From positions 558,001 to 622,000 of the forward strand of contig NZ_FNJV01000001.1 in assembly GCF_900103125.1 (NCBI RefSeq): a stretch of DNA of 64,000 nt, read 5' to 3'. The DNA comes from Mucilaginibacter sp. OK268 (GTDB lineage Bacteria > Bacteroidota > Bacteroidia > Sphingobacteriales > Sphingobacteriaceae). The notes beneath the pieces are model-generated. The model worked only from the letters and a program-made list of their open reading frames with translations, searched no databases and was not told the origin of the DNA. Position 1 is the stretch's first letter; every line of letters starts with the position of its first letter. The position numbers and the translations under genes are program-made. This document shows positions 54,362-63,117 of this stretch, piece by piece.

Positions 54362-54522
54362 AATGGGACCGGTTAGCCAACTGTAAGACAGTCTCCCTTG
54401 TTGAAAAATAGCTGGATTGCGAGGGAAGGTCTGCCCCGGATCAGCGGATTTTTCCGCCTTTAGTTCTTTAGACAGCAATGGCCGGGATCACTTGAACAAC
54501 CAATCTGGCCCCCAAAAGAATT

Positions 54523-54802
54523 ATGAAATATTCCTATCAATTTAAGATTGCAACAGTCGTTCTTTTGTTCCTTTCAGTAGCGGGAAAAAACCTGTATGCA
54601 CAGAACAAGAATGGTCGTAGCCATGTTTTATGGGAAACAGGTACCTGGGTGTCCGACAATGGCAATGGTACTTTTACAAATCCCTTTTTTTATGAGGAGT
54701 TCTCCGATCCGGATATGATCAGGGTTGGTAATGATTACTACCTGACCGGACAACCATGCATACCATGTCGGGCCTTCCCGTTCTGCACTCGACAGACCTC
54801 GT
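54523..54802 (+). pseudogene. GH43 glycosidase, N-terminal fragment with frameshift
   Basis: An intact leader (KIATVVLLFLSVAGKNLYAQ) leads into NGTFTNPFFYEEFSDPDMIR and VGNDYYLTG, the first blade of a GH43_12-type enzyme with its base Asp. Near 54750 one base is missing: the next frame continues the family consensus as TTMHTMSGLPVLHSTDLV. At about 54803 the similarity ends and a different gene's tail begins. About 450 residues of the enzyme are lost. Confidence 0.8.
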
Positions 54803-55027
54803 GATTTCGGGACAGAACGTAATCATAAGTTGTCCATTTTAGTAAACGACAGGGAACTGAAAAAAGTCGATCATATCAATGCTAAACAGGATTCCTTTTT
54901 TACGTTGGCTTATGACCTCCCCGGTGGTTTGGATTACGCTGGTGATCTATCCATCAACGTTAAATTCCTGGCGGAAAAAGGGTCGGTCGCCGGTCCTGTA
55001 TACGAGATCCGTTTGTTGAAAAATTGA
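54803..55027 (+). pseudogene. GH127/DUF1680-type protein, C-terminal fragment
   Basis: From 54803 in a third frame: DFGTERNHKLSILVNDRELK, then YDLPGGLDYAGDLSINVKFL and GSVAGPVYEIRLLKN to the stop. This is the closing beta-sandwich of GH127-type (DUF1680) proteins, beta-L-arabinofuranosidases of 600-800 residues, whose usual ending is 'GxxAGGIYxxRLL'. Everything before it is missing. The out-of-frame join to a GH43 head shows a deletion between two plus-strand genes. Confidence 0.7.
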
Positions 55028-55477
55028 TCGCAGAATTTTCATGTTGGCCGGTGCCGGTTTCCCTGCCCCACATGAAAGTTCTGTTACAATAGGAATACGA
55101 CTCAAATCGCAGCGAAAGCCGTAATTTATAATCGCAATGATAAATGGAATTATGGTATCTGAATGAGCAGCTATGTCGATACCCAAATAACATTGCAGAG
55201 ATTGACCTGAGTCCATTGATTCTATGGGAAGACTAAGAGGAAACGTCTCAAATTCGATCTTGTCAAAACATCAATATATCACTGATATTCTGGTATTTGT
55301 TGATCAAACAATGGCGCAAGTTCGTATTGGTAATCTGCCCTTAATATATTTAGTCTTTATAAATTCAATACTGCATTGATAATCCGAACAGGTTCGCTGG
55401 ATGAGGAGATGGAGTAGCAAGGGCCTGTGTTTGATTATATGGGCTTGAAATCCTGAATAATGGATATAAAATCAAAT
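55028..55477. other. Gap between the chimera and the susD terminator
   Basis: 450 bp with no supported gene. Both flanking coding units end here (plus chimera, minus susD), so no promoter is expected. Nothing recognisable. Confidence 0.4.
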
Positions 55478-55515
55478 AACAAAAGGCTGTATCAGTTATA
55501 ATACAGCCTTTTGTT
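55478..55515 (-). terminator. Terminator of the susCD operon
   Basis: Perfect 15-bp stem AACAAAAGGCTGTAT/ATACAGCCTTTTGTT with 8-nt loop, starting 1 bp after the susD stop; on the minus strand the stem's own TTTTGTT and the following T-rich bases give the U-tract. Confidence 0.85.
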
Positions 55516-55516
55516 T

Positions 55517-57361
55517 TTAATAACCTGGATTTTGCACGATGTTCGGATTTAGAGAACGCTGATCATTTGGAATGGGCAGCAGATAATGCATCCGTTTAAA
55601 ATTCCGGTTACTGGCCGGGTCCAGTATGACCGCGCCAGTTTGATTATCGATACCGTAAACAAATTTAGCCGGATTATAGATCGGGCTCTGGGTAATGGGA
55701 TTCGTGCCGGTCGCGGTTTCAGTCGGTTGGCCGTTGTATTGCACAACCATACCCTCGATTGGCTTATTCAATTCTGTTTCGGCTATGCCCCACCGTTTCA
55801 GGTCATCAAAGCGGCTGTTTTCCAGGTAAAGCTCAAGTGCACGTTCCCTTCTGATCTCCCCCAGCATGGTAAGACTTGCGTATGGGGCAATTAAGGCGTT
55901 GGTAAGCGGGGCAACCGCGTTACGTGCCCTGATTTTGTTAATCGATATGTTCAGATCTGCATCTGAAATAGAACCTCCGCCCAACTCACATTTTGCTTCC
56001 GCGTAAATCAGATAGACTTCCGCAAGGCGTATTTGGGGATAATCATAAGATTCCTGGTAATCGGCCCTTGTTGATTCTTCAGAACAGAATTTACGATTCG
56101 GGTAACCGCCGTTTATATTCGTATATAGGTCCGGATAGTAAGGCTTTATGATAGCCGGAAAATTAAATGTCGTAATATAATTAGCCAAATTATAATTTGC
56201 TCCGGTCGTTGAACCAAATCCCCAATATTTCTTTTTAGGTATAACGACTAGGCTGCGTAATCTCCATTCACGGTTTTCAAATTCGTCCGTCATTTTTGCG
56301 TACCCTTTAGCCAGTGGGGACACCGTAAAAGGAAGCCCATCCGTGCAAAGATACATATCCATCATTTTCCTGGAAGGTCCCCAACCTACTAAAGTGTGGG
56401 TTAAGTTAGCGTTGCCTTGTAAAAGCGTATAGTCATAGTGGCTTGATAGGAGATATTCTTTATTAGCTGTTTTGGTCAATCCTTTCGGGTTTGAATTGGC
56501 ATCATCGAGGTTGAACATGTAATAATAACTCAATGTGTCTACTCCATTGAACAACGAATAGGTATTGTCTGTCATTACCTGGGAGGCTAAGTTAGCAGCC
56601 TGCGTAAGCCATGTTGTTGTACTGTCGGCCTTTTTCTGGTTTTGAGCCCAGTCAGTAGAGGTACTAACGTACTTCTCCCAGGTCGCCTCATAAAGCAGCA
56701 CACGTGCTTTAAAAGCTTTGGCTGCTTGCTGACTTACTTGTCCTTTATCTGCTGCTGCAATGGATGCCTCTAATGGCAAGCCTGCGATAGCAACATCGAG
56801 GTCCTTAAAAATCTGATTTGCTACTTCGTAGCGCGTGTTTCTCGGTGCCTGAAGGTCAGCTGAATTTACATTCAGTACTTTGGTCGCCAGTGGTATTCCG
56901 CCAAATCTCTTCAAAAGCAAAAAATGGTGCCAGGCGCGAAAGAAATAAGCTGCCGCCACATATTGTTTGATCGCTGCCTTGTCACCGGTGTAATTATCCG
57001 CTGCTTCGATCAATACATTATTGGCACGGATATAGGCATAGGTATTTAACCAGTAAATATCGGTCTGCGGTGTCGATACTGCACCTTGACCGTAAGTGCT
57101 GATTGCTTCTGTCAAATCGGAGCCTGCGTCCATGAAATCGTAAATATTACTATTTCCGGCACCCTGAACATCGGATTTTACAGGACGAAAGCCTATCATT
57201 TTATTGTAAAAATCATTGGAAAATGATTTGAACTGGGCCGCATTCTGAAAGAACGAGGCTGTCGTAGGCTGGTCGATCGGGTTCAGATCCAAAAATGTCT
57301 TTTTGCATGCGCTTGCTGAAATAATCAGGAATAGCGCTATTATATAGTTTAAATTTTTCAT
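55517..57361 (-). CDS. SusD/RagB family surface glycan-binding lipoprotein
   Basis: 614 residues. Lipobox ISASAC puts the lipid Cys at residue 19, followed by KKTFLDLNPIDQPTTASFF, the usual RagB opening. The TPR-like core shows YWLNTYAYIRANNVLIEAAD and AAAYFFRAWHHFLLLKRFGG (conserved AEA-FLRA-Y-L-ryGgvPL region), YPQIRLAEVYLIYAEAKCEL and RRERALELYLENSRFDDLKR, ending YLLPIPNDQRSLNPNIVQNP. It caps SusC and captures oligosaccharide at the surface. It starts 13 bp after the susC stop, so the two form one operon. Confidence 0.97.
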   Translation of the reverse strand: MKNLNYIIALFLIISASACKKTFLDLNPIDQPTTASFFQNAAQFKSFSNDFYNKMIGFRPVKSDVQGAGNSNIYDFMDAGSDLTEAISTYGQGAVSTPQTDIYWLNTYAYIRANNVLIEAADNYTGDKAAIKQYVAAAYFFRAWHHFLLLKRFGGIPLATKVLNVNSADLQAPRNTRYEVANQIFKDLDVAIAGLPLEASIAAADKGQVSQQAAKAFKARVLLYEATWEKYVSTSTDWAQNQKKADSTTTWLTQAANLASQVMTDNTYSLFNGVDTLSYYYMFNLDDANSNPKGLTKTANKEYLLSSHYDYTLLQGNANLTHTLVGWGPSRKMMDMYLCTDGLPFTVSPLAKGYAKMTDEFENREWRLRSLVVIPKKKYWGFGSTTGANYNLANYITTFNFPAIIKPYYPDLYTNINGGYPNRKFCSEESTRADYQESYDYPQIRLAEVYLIYAEAKCELGGGSISDADLNISINKIRARNAVAPLTNALIAPYASLTMLGEIRRERALELYLENSRFDDLKRWGIAETELNKPIEGMVVQYNGQPTETATGTNPITQSPIYNPAKFVYGIDNQTGAVILDPASNRNFKRMHYLLPIPNDQRSLNPNIVQNPGY

Positions 57362-57374
57362 TTATCCACAATAT

Positions 57375-60300
57375 TTAAAATCCAACTTCCAGGCCGAATG
57401 TATATGTTCTGATGAAAGGATAGCTGCTGTCAGACGAGGTTCCTCTTTCCGGATCAAAGCCGTCCTTAACAGATGAGAATGTCAGCAAGTCGTTCCCGGA
57501 AACGTATGCCCGCACCCGCTTTATGCCTAATTTGTCCATCCATTGTTTTGGTAGGGTATATCCGATGATCATATTTTTCAGTCGAACATAACGGAGAGTT
57601 TCCATGTTTGCGTCATTAACTGCCCAGTTCCAGTTATTCCGGTTACTGTCAAATGATAACCTCGGGTACAGGGCATCGGTGTTATCCGGTGTCCATGTTT
57701 TTCCAATATAATACGTATTGATATTTAAGTAATTGCGAAAGAATGGAGCTCTGCCATTCCCGCCACGCAATAAATTTTGTTTAAGTACTCCCTGGAAGAA
57801 GGCGGAAAGGTCGAAATTTTTCCAGCGTATACCAAGATTTGTACCGAATGTATAGTGGGGATCAGCATCACCTGCAAAATACAGGTCACTTGTATTCAAA
57901 ACACCGTCACCGTTCAAATCAACAACGCTTAGGTCGCCTGCACGCAGTTTACTATTTCCGGTCATGGAGCCAAGGTTGCCAGTGGTGCTCGCGGTGTATT
58001 TCGCGGTATAGGCATCTGCGGCAGCCTGTGTTGGGAATACCCCATTCGTTTTGTAAAGGAAAAGTGAATTGAGCGGATATCCTTGTAAAGGAAGGTTTTG
58101 TCCGGGTGCGATGGCAGTTGCGCCGGTTCGCTTCACCAAAAGGTTTTTGTTGTTGCTTAAATTCAGGCCGATATTGTAGGAAACCTCGCCAATTTTATCA
58201 CGCCAGTTGAGCGTTGCTTCAAACCCGCGTACCCTGAGGTTGCCTGCATTGCTTGGGGGCGCATTTGCACCTAATACGCCAGGATAAATCAAGCTGAGGA
58301 TTAACCCTGTGTTTTTACGTTCGTATACATCAAAGGATCCGCTAAGCTTGTTGCTGAATAAGGTGAAGTCAACTCCTATATTTTTGTTCAGCATCCGTTC
58401 CCAGGTCAGCTCGACATTGTATATATTGGAGATTGAGTTGGTACCCTGTACGGCGGCTGTACTACCGAATATTGCGGTTCCGGCGCCAATGCCGGATACA
58501 TAGTTGAAAGCGCCAATTGCACCATTTGTGCTTGATAAGCCATTCGTGCCGCCCCCGAGTCCGCCGGTTTCTCCATAGCCCGCACGCACCTTAAGGTAGT
58601 TCACAAACTTTAATGGCTTCATGAAACTCTCTTCTGATAAGGCCCACCCGGCCGAAACGCCGTAAAAGTTTTGCCGACGATGATCAGCATCGAAGCGGGA
58701 AGAGGCATCACTACGGCCAATCAGTTCCAGAAGATAGCGTTTATTATAATCGTAGTCAAAACGTCCAAGGTACGATGTTAGCCCTACCTTAACGTCTGAG
58801 CTGTTATTGGTCGCGTTTACCGGGGTCGCGGTATTCAAATCGTAAAGGCCCGGGTATAACAGGCCTGTGCGCCCAGCGCCCAAAACCCTGTCTTCCTGAA
58901 GCTCGGCAGTACTGCCTAATGTAACTGCCACATTGTGCTTTTGCGCGAAGGTCTTATTGTAATCTGCGAGGACACCGAAGTTGTTATAGATGGTATTTGT
59001 GATCGTTTCCCCTACGAAAGCTGGATTATAAATGGTTGAAGTTACACGGTCTCCGGTCCAGCTGTAAAGATTATAAGTTTGATTATATTCGTTTTTCATG
59101 CCGTCACGTTTGGTGATTGCTGCTGTTCCGCTTATTGTTAAACCGTCAATGATATTTGCCGAGAGCCGGGTGTTGAAACGAAAGAAGTTGTCCGTATTCC
59201 TGATACGACCACCTGCCTGCGTCATCGCGACCGGGTTGCGGTAACCATAATCATCATAGTAATTACCAACGCTGTTGTAGACGGGAAAAATGGGGGCATC
59301 AAAAAAGCCTGCTCCGACGCCATTTCTGGGGCTTTTTACTGTTCTTGTATCGTACGCGATACCTGATTGCCATTTTACTTTTTTAGAGATCTGGTAATCA
59401 TAGTTAAAGCGGGCATTATATTTTACTTCGCCGTCATAAGCTGTTTTAAGAACGGACTTATTGTTCGAATATCCCAAAGATGCTGCATAACCTGTATTAT
59501 CTGTTGAACCCGTGAGCGAGAGATTCTGTAATTGTGAATTTGAATTTCCGTAAAGTGCCCTTTGCCAGTTATTATCACCATAATGCGATACCAATCCGCT
59601 TGGCTGTGTATAATCAAATGATTCTCCGTTTGCCATTCTCTGCAGGTTGGCAAGTGTCCATTGCGGAAGATACTGGATTGGGGTGCCAGACGCATCGACC
59701 CTGTCCTGCATTGATGTTTCAAGATAAAGGCTGGCCCACTGCATCATATTGGCCCAGGGAACTGTTTTAGCAACCGTGTTTATGCTATAACTTGGATTGT
59801 AATTAATCCGAGGTTTTCCCTTGCCTCGTTTGGTTGTGATCAATAATACACCTCCCTGCGCACGTGCACCGTAAATTGCAGCAGATGCATCTTTAAGTGC
59901 GGTGACTGATTCAATGTCATTAGGATTTAAAGTGCTGATCTCAAAATCTGCTACAGTCGGCACACCGTCAATAATGATCAGCGGTGAAACAGCCGAAGTG
60001 GACGATTCCCCGCGTAGCCTGATGGTCAAATTTTCATTGCCCGGCCTGGGTGAGTTTCTGGTAACTACCAAACCCGGAATCTCTCCCTGCAGCGCAAGTG
60101 CCACGTTGGGTACCGGTCTGTCTTTGAACACTTCAGATCCGACTTGGGAGATCGCACCCGTTAATGTTTCTTTTTTCCTGGTGCCGTAGCCGACTACGAT
60201 TACCTCGTTGAGGTCATTCGGCACAGCGCTAAGGCTGATATGCATAATCGTTTTGGGATCCGCTTCAATTTCTAAAGGACTGAAGCCCAAATAACTGATT

Positions 60301-60533
60301 TGGAGGATCTCACCCTGTGAAGCGGCAATTTTGAAGTTGCCTTTCACATCTGTCGCAACTGCTGTTGATGTGCCCTTTACCTTTACTGTGGCACCGATAA
60401 TTGTTTCATGCGTCTTTGCGTCGGTGATTTGTCCCGACACTGTCGACTGGCCGAAGCCGCGAAAACTTACCAATGCCAGCAGTATGGTAAATAGCGCTGC
60501 AAACGCTTTGTAATTAAGTACTGCTTTTCTCAT
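57375..60533 (-). CDS. SusC/RagA family TonB-linked outer-membrane transporter
   Basis: 1052 residues: signal peptide (KAFAALFTILLALVSFRGFG), carboxypeptidase-regulatory-like domain from STVSGQITDAKTHETIIGAT, TonB box EVIVVGYGTRKKE near residue 111, plug with LQGEIPGLVV, IRLRGESS, PLIIIDGVP, LKDASAAIYGARAQGGVLLI, then a 22-strand barrel ending TYTFGLEVGF. It imports oligosaccharides with energy from TonB/ExbBD. With SusD it is the only complete transporter pair in the window and the probable import route for the glycan digested by its neighbours. No N-terminal STN domain, so it is not the FecA-like type that signals to an anti-sigma factor. Confidence 0.97.
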   Translation of the reverse strand: MRKAVLNYKAFAALFTILLALVSFRGFGQSTVSGQITDAKTHETIIGATVKVKGTSTAVATDVKGNFKIAASQGEILQISYLGFSPLEIEADPKTIMHISLSAVPNDLNEVIVVGYGTRKKETLTGAISQVGSEVFKDRPVPNVALALQGEIPGLVVTRNSPRPGNENLTIRLRGESSTSAVSPLIIIDGVPTVADFEISTLNPNDIESVTALKDASAAIYGARAQGGVLLITTKRGKGKPRINYNPSYSINTVAKTVPWANMMQWASLYLETSMQDRVDASGTPIQYLPQWTLANLQRMANGESFDYTQPSGLVSHYGDNNWQRALYGNSNSQLQNLSLTGSTDNTGYAASLGYSNNKSVLKTAYDGEVKYNARFNYDYQISKKVKWQSGIAYDTRTVKSPRNGVGAGFFDAPIFPVYNSVGNYYDDYGYRNPVAMTQAGGRIRNTDNFFRFNTRLSANIIDGLTISGTAAITKRDGMKNEYNQTYNLYSWTGDRVTSTIYNPAFVGETITNTIYNNFGVLADYNKTFAQKHNVAVTLGSTAELQEDRVLGAGRTGLLYPGLYDLNTATPVNATNNSSDVKVGLTSYLGRFDYDYNKRYLLELIGRSDASSRFDADHRRQNFYGVSAGWALSEESFMKPLKFVNYLKVRAGYGETGGLGGGTNGLSSTNGAIGAFNYVSGIGAGTAIFGSTAAVQGTNSISNIYNVELTWERMLNKNIGVDFTLFSNKLSGSFDVYERKNTGLILSLIYPGVLGANAPPSNAGNLRVRGFEATLNWRDKIGEVSYNIGLNLSNNKNLLVKRTGATAIAPGQNLPLQGYPLNSLFLYKTNGVFPTQAAADAYTAKYTASTTGNLGSMTGNSKLRAGDLSVVDLNGDGVLNTSDLYFAGDADPHYTFGTNLGIRWKNFDLSAFFQGVLKQNLLRGGNGRAPFFRNYLNINTYYIGKTWTPDNTDALYPRLSFDSNRNNWNWAVNDANMETLRYVRLKNMIIGYTLPKQWMDKLGIKRVRAYVSGNDLLTFSSVKDGFDPERGTSSDSSYPFIRTYTFGLEVGF

Positions 60534-61485
60534 AATTTATTGAATGTTTAATTAATTGGTTGTGCTAATTATTGAAAACTGCTCTTCGGAGGATGGGAGG
60601 CCGTCGCTACTAAATTCCGCATGGTTTGGCAGTGAGGACTTACCCACAATGACCATACTTAATCATCCAGTTGGTATTTTAAACGGATACTTTTTTGTCG
60701 TGAGAATCTCGGATACCCGCACCAGGTGGCTTCTTGGTTTTAAATGGCTCATTGTTTAAGTTTTAATTATCAGGAATATGATTGTGAAAAGCCGGAATTG
60801 CGTTTCTTTAAACTAAGGACATGATTTAAATAATGTCATACTCATATTATTAAAATTTTTATCGAAAAAACATGCAGATCTGCCTTTTCCAACAATCACC
60901 AAGGCCCTTCGATATTACCAGGTAGCATTGACCAGGCTATCGTTTAAAGGCAGGGCCACTTGGTCAGTAAGCAGTTAACGGGCTTTGAATTTAGTACTTA
61001 ACGAACCTCAATTAAATGGAAAGTGCTAGACGATACAACTTTTATAATAGGGATTATAATGGAGAAAAAATAAGTGTTTTGAATGCCCCTGCTGCTCATG
61101 CCGGAATGCAACTTTTTGCAACAAATCCTGAATACTGGTTTCGTTTATCTTGAATATTTAAACACCCGGGTATACCCCGAGACTCAAATGCACTGCTTTA
61201 TAATTGGAGCCGATTTTGATCTGATCAGGCAGGCCGCCATTAGGTAATATAAGAGCGCGAAATATTTATACTCAAAAAAATACAAGTAAAATTCTAATCG
61301 CTTTAAAATAAAACATACGCGTACCTCAAATCGAAAGATTCAAAATGTAACTGAAATAAATTGGAAATATAACGACCTGGTTTTACGGGCTGAAAGCTTC
61401 GTTAAGTAAGAATTGCTTGTTTGAGTATCCCGAATGTTTCTTCTTGTCTTTCACGAAAAGCAGTAAGCGCTGTTCCTAATATTTT
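60534..61485. promoter_or_regulatory. 952-bp divergent region between susC and GH28-fold paralogue
   Basis: No supported gene. A near-perfect 20-bp palindrome, GACATGATTTAAATAATGTC at 60818-60837 (one mismatched pair), lies about 285 bp before susC on its strand and is the best operator candidate. The 19-bp shared string found before GH51 is not present. The long leader may hold further regulatory sites I cannot name. Confidence 0.4.
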
Positions 61486-62934
61486 ATGAAACAAATTAGA
61501 ACGTATCGAACATTCGGACAATTTTTATGTATTATATGCTTTCTGCTTGTGTTTGTAAGCCGCGGACGAGCTGAGAATAAGCTCAAAGCCTATCCGGCTC
61601 CTGTTGGTATCGCCCAAAATCAATCCTTTACAGTGCGTGTAAGAGTTCCCGGCGGAAAATGGCAGGATCTGCCCGCATATCTCATTAAAGTTGATAGGGT
61701 CATCGGCACTCAACATCAGCAACAGGCTTCATCAATGGCCTATTTCGATTTCTCTGGTGAGGTTGAGGTTTCCGTTACCTTCAATAAAGGCCCGGTCAAG
61801 ACCGCGAGAATCAGGCCGCTTTCTTATGGTATTCAACATGATTTGAAAAACCGGACGATTTTTTTCAAATTGAAAAAACCGGCCAATCTATCAATAGAAG
61901 TTAATGGCGATATTTTCGGTAACCTTCAGCTTTTTGCAAATCCAATAGAGGAAAATATACCCGCGCCAAACGATACAAATGTGATCTACTTCGGTCCGGG
62001 ATATCACCAGATAGCTGGAGGGAAGTTAAAAGTTCCTGCTGGAAAGACCGTATATATCGCCGGCGGGGCGGTGGTAAGCGGCCAGATATTAATCGAAAAG
62101 GTTAGTAACGTTAAGATACAGGGAAGGGGTATGCTCGAACAGGCTGCCGGCAAAGGGGTTAGAATTGCCTGGTCTAAGAATGTAGAGGTAGACGGTATTA
62201 TTTCCAGTCAGTGCTTCACCGGAGGTTCGAAAAATGTCATGATCAACAATGTAAAAGCAATCAGCTACTGGCGGTGGGGAGACGGGATGAATGTTGTTTC
62301 AAGTAAAAACGTCGTATTCGATGGGGTATTTAATAGAAATTCGGATGATTGTACAACGGTCTATGGTTCCCGTGGAGAATTCAAAGGCGGCTGCAAAAAC
62401 GTAATAATGAAAAATTCGACACTTTGGGCTGATGTGGCCCATCCGATACTGATCGGTACGCACGGCAGCACAACAGACCCTGTAGTTCTTGAAGAACTGA
62501 CTTATCAAAACCTGGATATATTGGATCATATGGAAGGTCAATTAGATTACCAGGGATGCCTGAGTTTAAACGCAGGCGATAGCAATCTGATCAGAAATGT
62601 CAGTTTCGACAATATTCGGATTGAGGATTTTCGGCATGGGCAATTGCTTAATCTGCGTGTGTTTTTTAATAAAAAATATTGTACATCACCAGGAAGGGGC
62701 ATAGAAAATGTTACGTTCAAAAACCTAAGTTACAATGGCAACAACGCAATGACGTCAATAATCGCCGGCTACGATGATCTCAGGAATGTCAAAAATGTGG
62801 TATTCGAAAATCTTCGCATTAATGGAAAACTGATAACTGATAAAATGCCGGGTATGCCGGGATGGTACAAAACATCAGATATGGCAGGCATCTTTATCGG
62901 CGAACATGTGGAGAATGTCTCGTTCAGGAAATAG
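61486..62934 (+). CDS. GH28-fold (parallel beta-helix) glycosidase, paralogue 2
   Basis: 482 residues, leader FLCIICFLLVFVSRGRA. It is collinear with the protein at 32-33.4 kb: N-terminal beta-sandwich, VIYFGPGYHQIAGG, YIAGGAVVSGQILIEKV, helix coils with 'NVxFxN' steps, catalytic-type WGDGMNVV, NRNSDDCTTVYGS, LIGTHGSTTDP, QLDYQGCLSLNAGDSNLIRN, SPGRGIENVTFKNLSY, ending GIFIGEHVENVSF. The Asp of motif I and the paired Asp are kept; the Asn before motif I is not. It lies between susC (divergent) and HTCS-3. Acts outside the cytoplasm; exact linkage unknown. Confidence 0.78.
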   Translation: MKQIRTYRTFGQFLCIICFLLVFVSRGRAENKLKAYPAPVGIAQNQSFTVRVRVPGGKWQDLPAYLIKVDRVIGTQHQQQASSMAYFDFSGEVEVSVTFNKGPVKTARIRPLSYGIQHDLKNRTIFFKLKKPANLSIEVNGDIFGNLQLFANPIEENIPAPNDTNVIYFGPGYHQIAGGKLKVPAGKTVYIAGGAVVSGQILIEKVSNVKIQGRGMLEQAAGKGVRIAWSKNVEVDGIISSQCFTGGSKNVMINNVKAISYWRWGDGMNVVSSKNVVFDGVFNRNSDDCTTVYGSRGEFKGGCKNVIMKNSTLWADVAHPILIGTHGSTTDPVVLEELTYQNLDILDHMEGQLDYQGCLSLNAGDSNLIRNVSFDNIRIEDFRHGQLLNLRVFFNKKYCTSPGRGIENVTFKNLSYNGNNAMTSIIAGYDDLRNVKNVVFENLRINGKLITDKMPGMPGWYKTSDMAGIFIGEHVENVSFRK

Positions 62935-63117
62935 CCGGCTGATTGATATTGTTACGCTTATATGAAAAGTGATACAAAACACACATGGCCGGGAGAATTG
63001 CAGCCTGATGTATGTGCTATATGATTGACCGTGATAGGTGTATTGATTTAATTATCAGATTACTTCAATTAACCAATTACTCCTCTGGAATGTTAACTTT
63101 ATGGTTTAATAATGATC

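Noticed and set aside
60556..60759. 67-codon plus ORF upstream of susC
   Set aside because: No coding character; lies in the susC control region.
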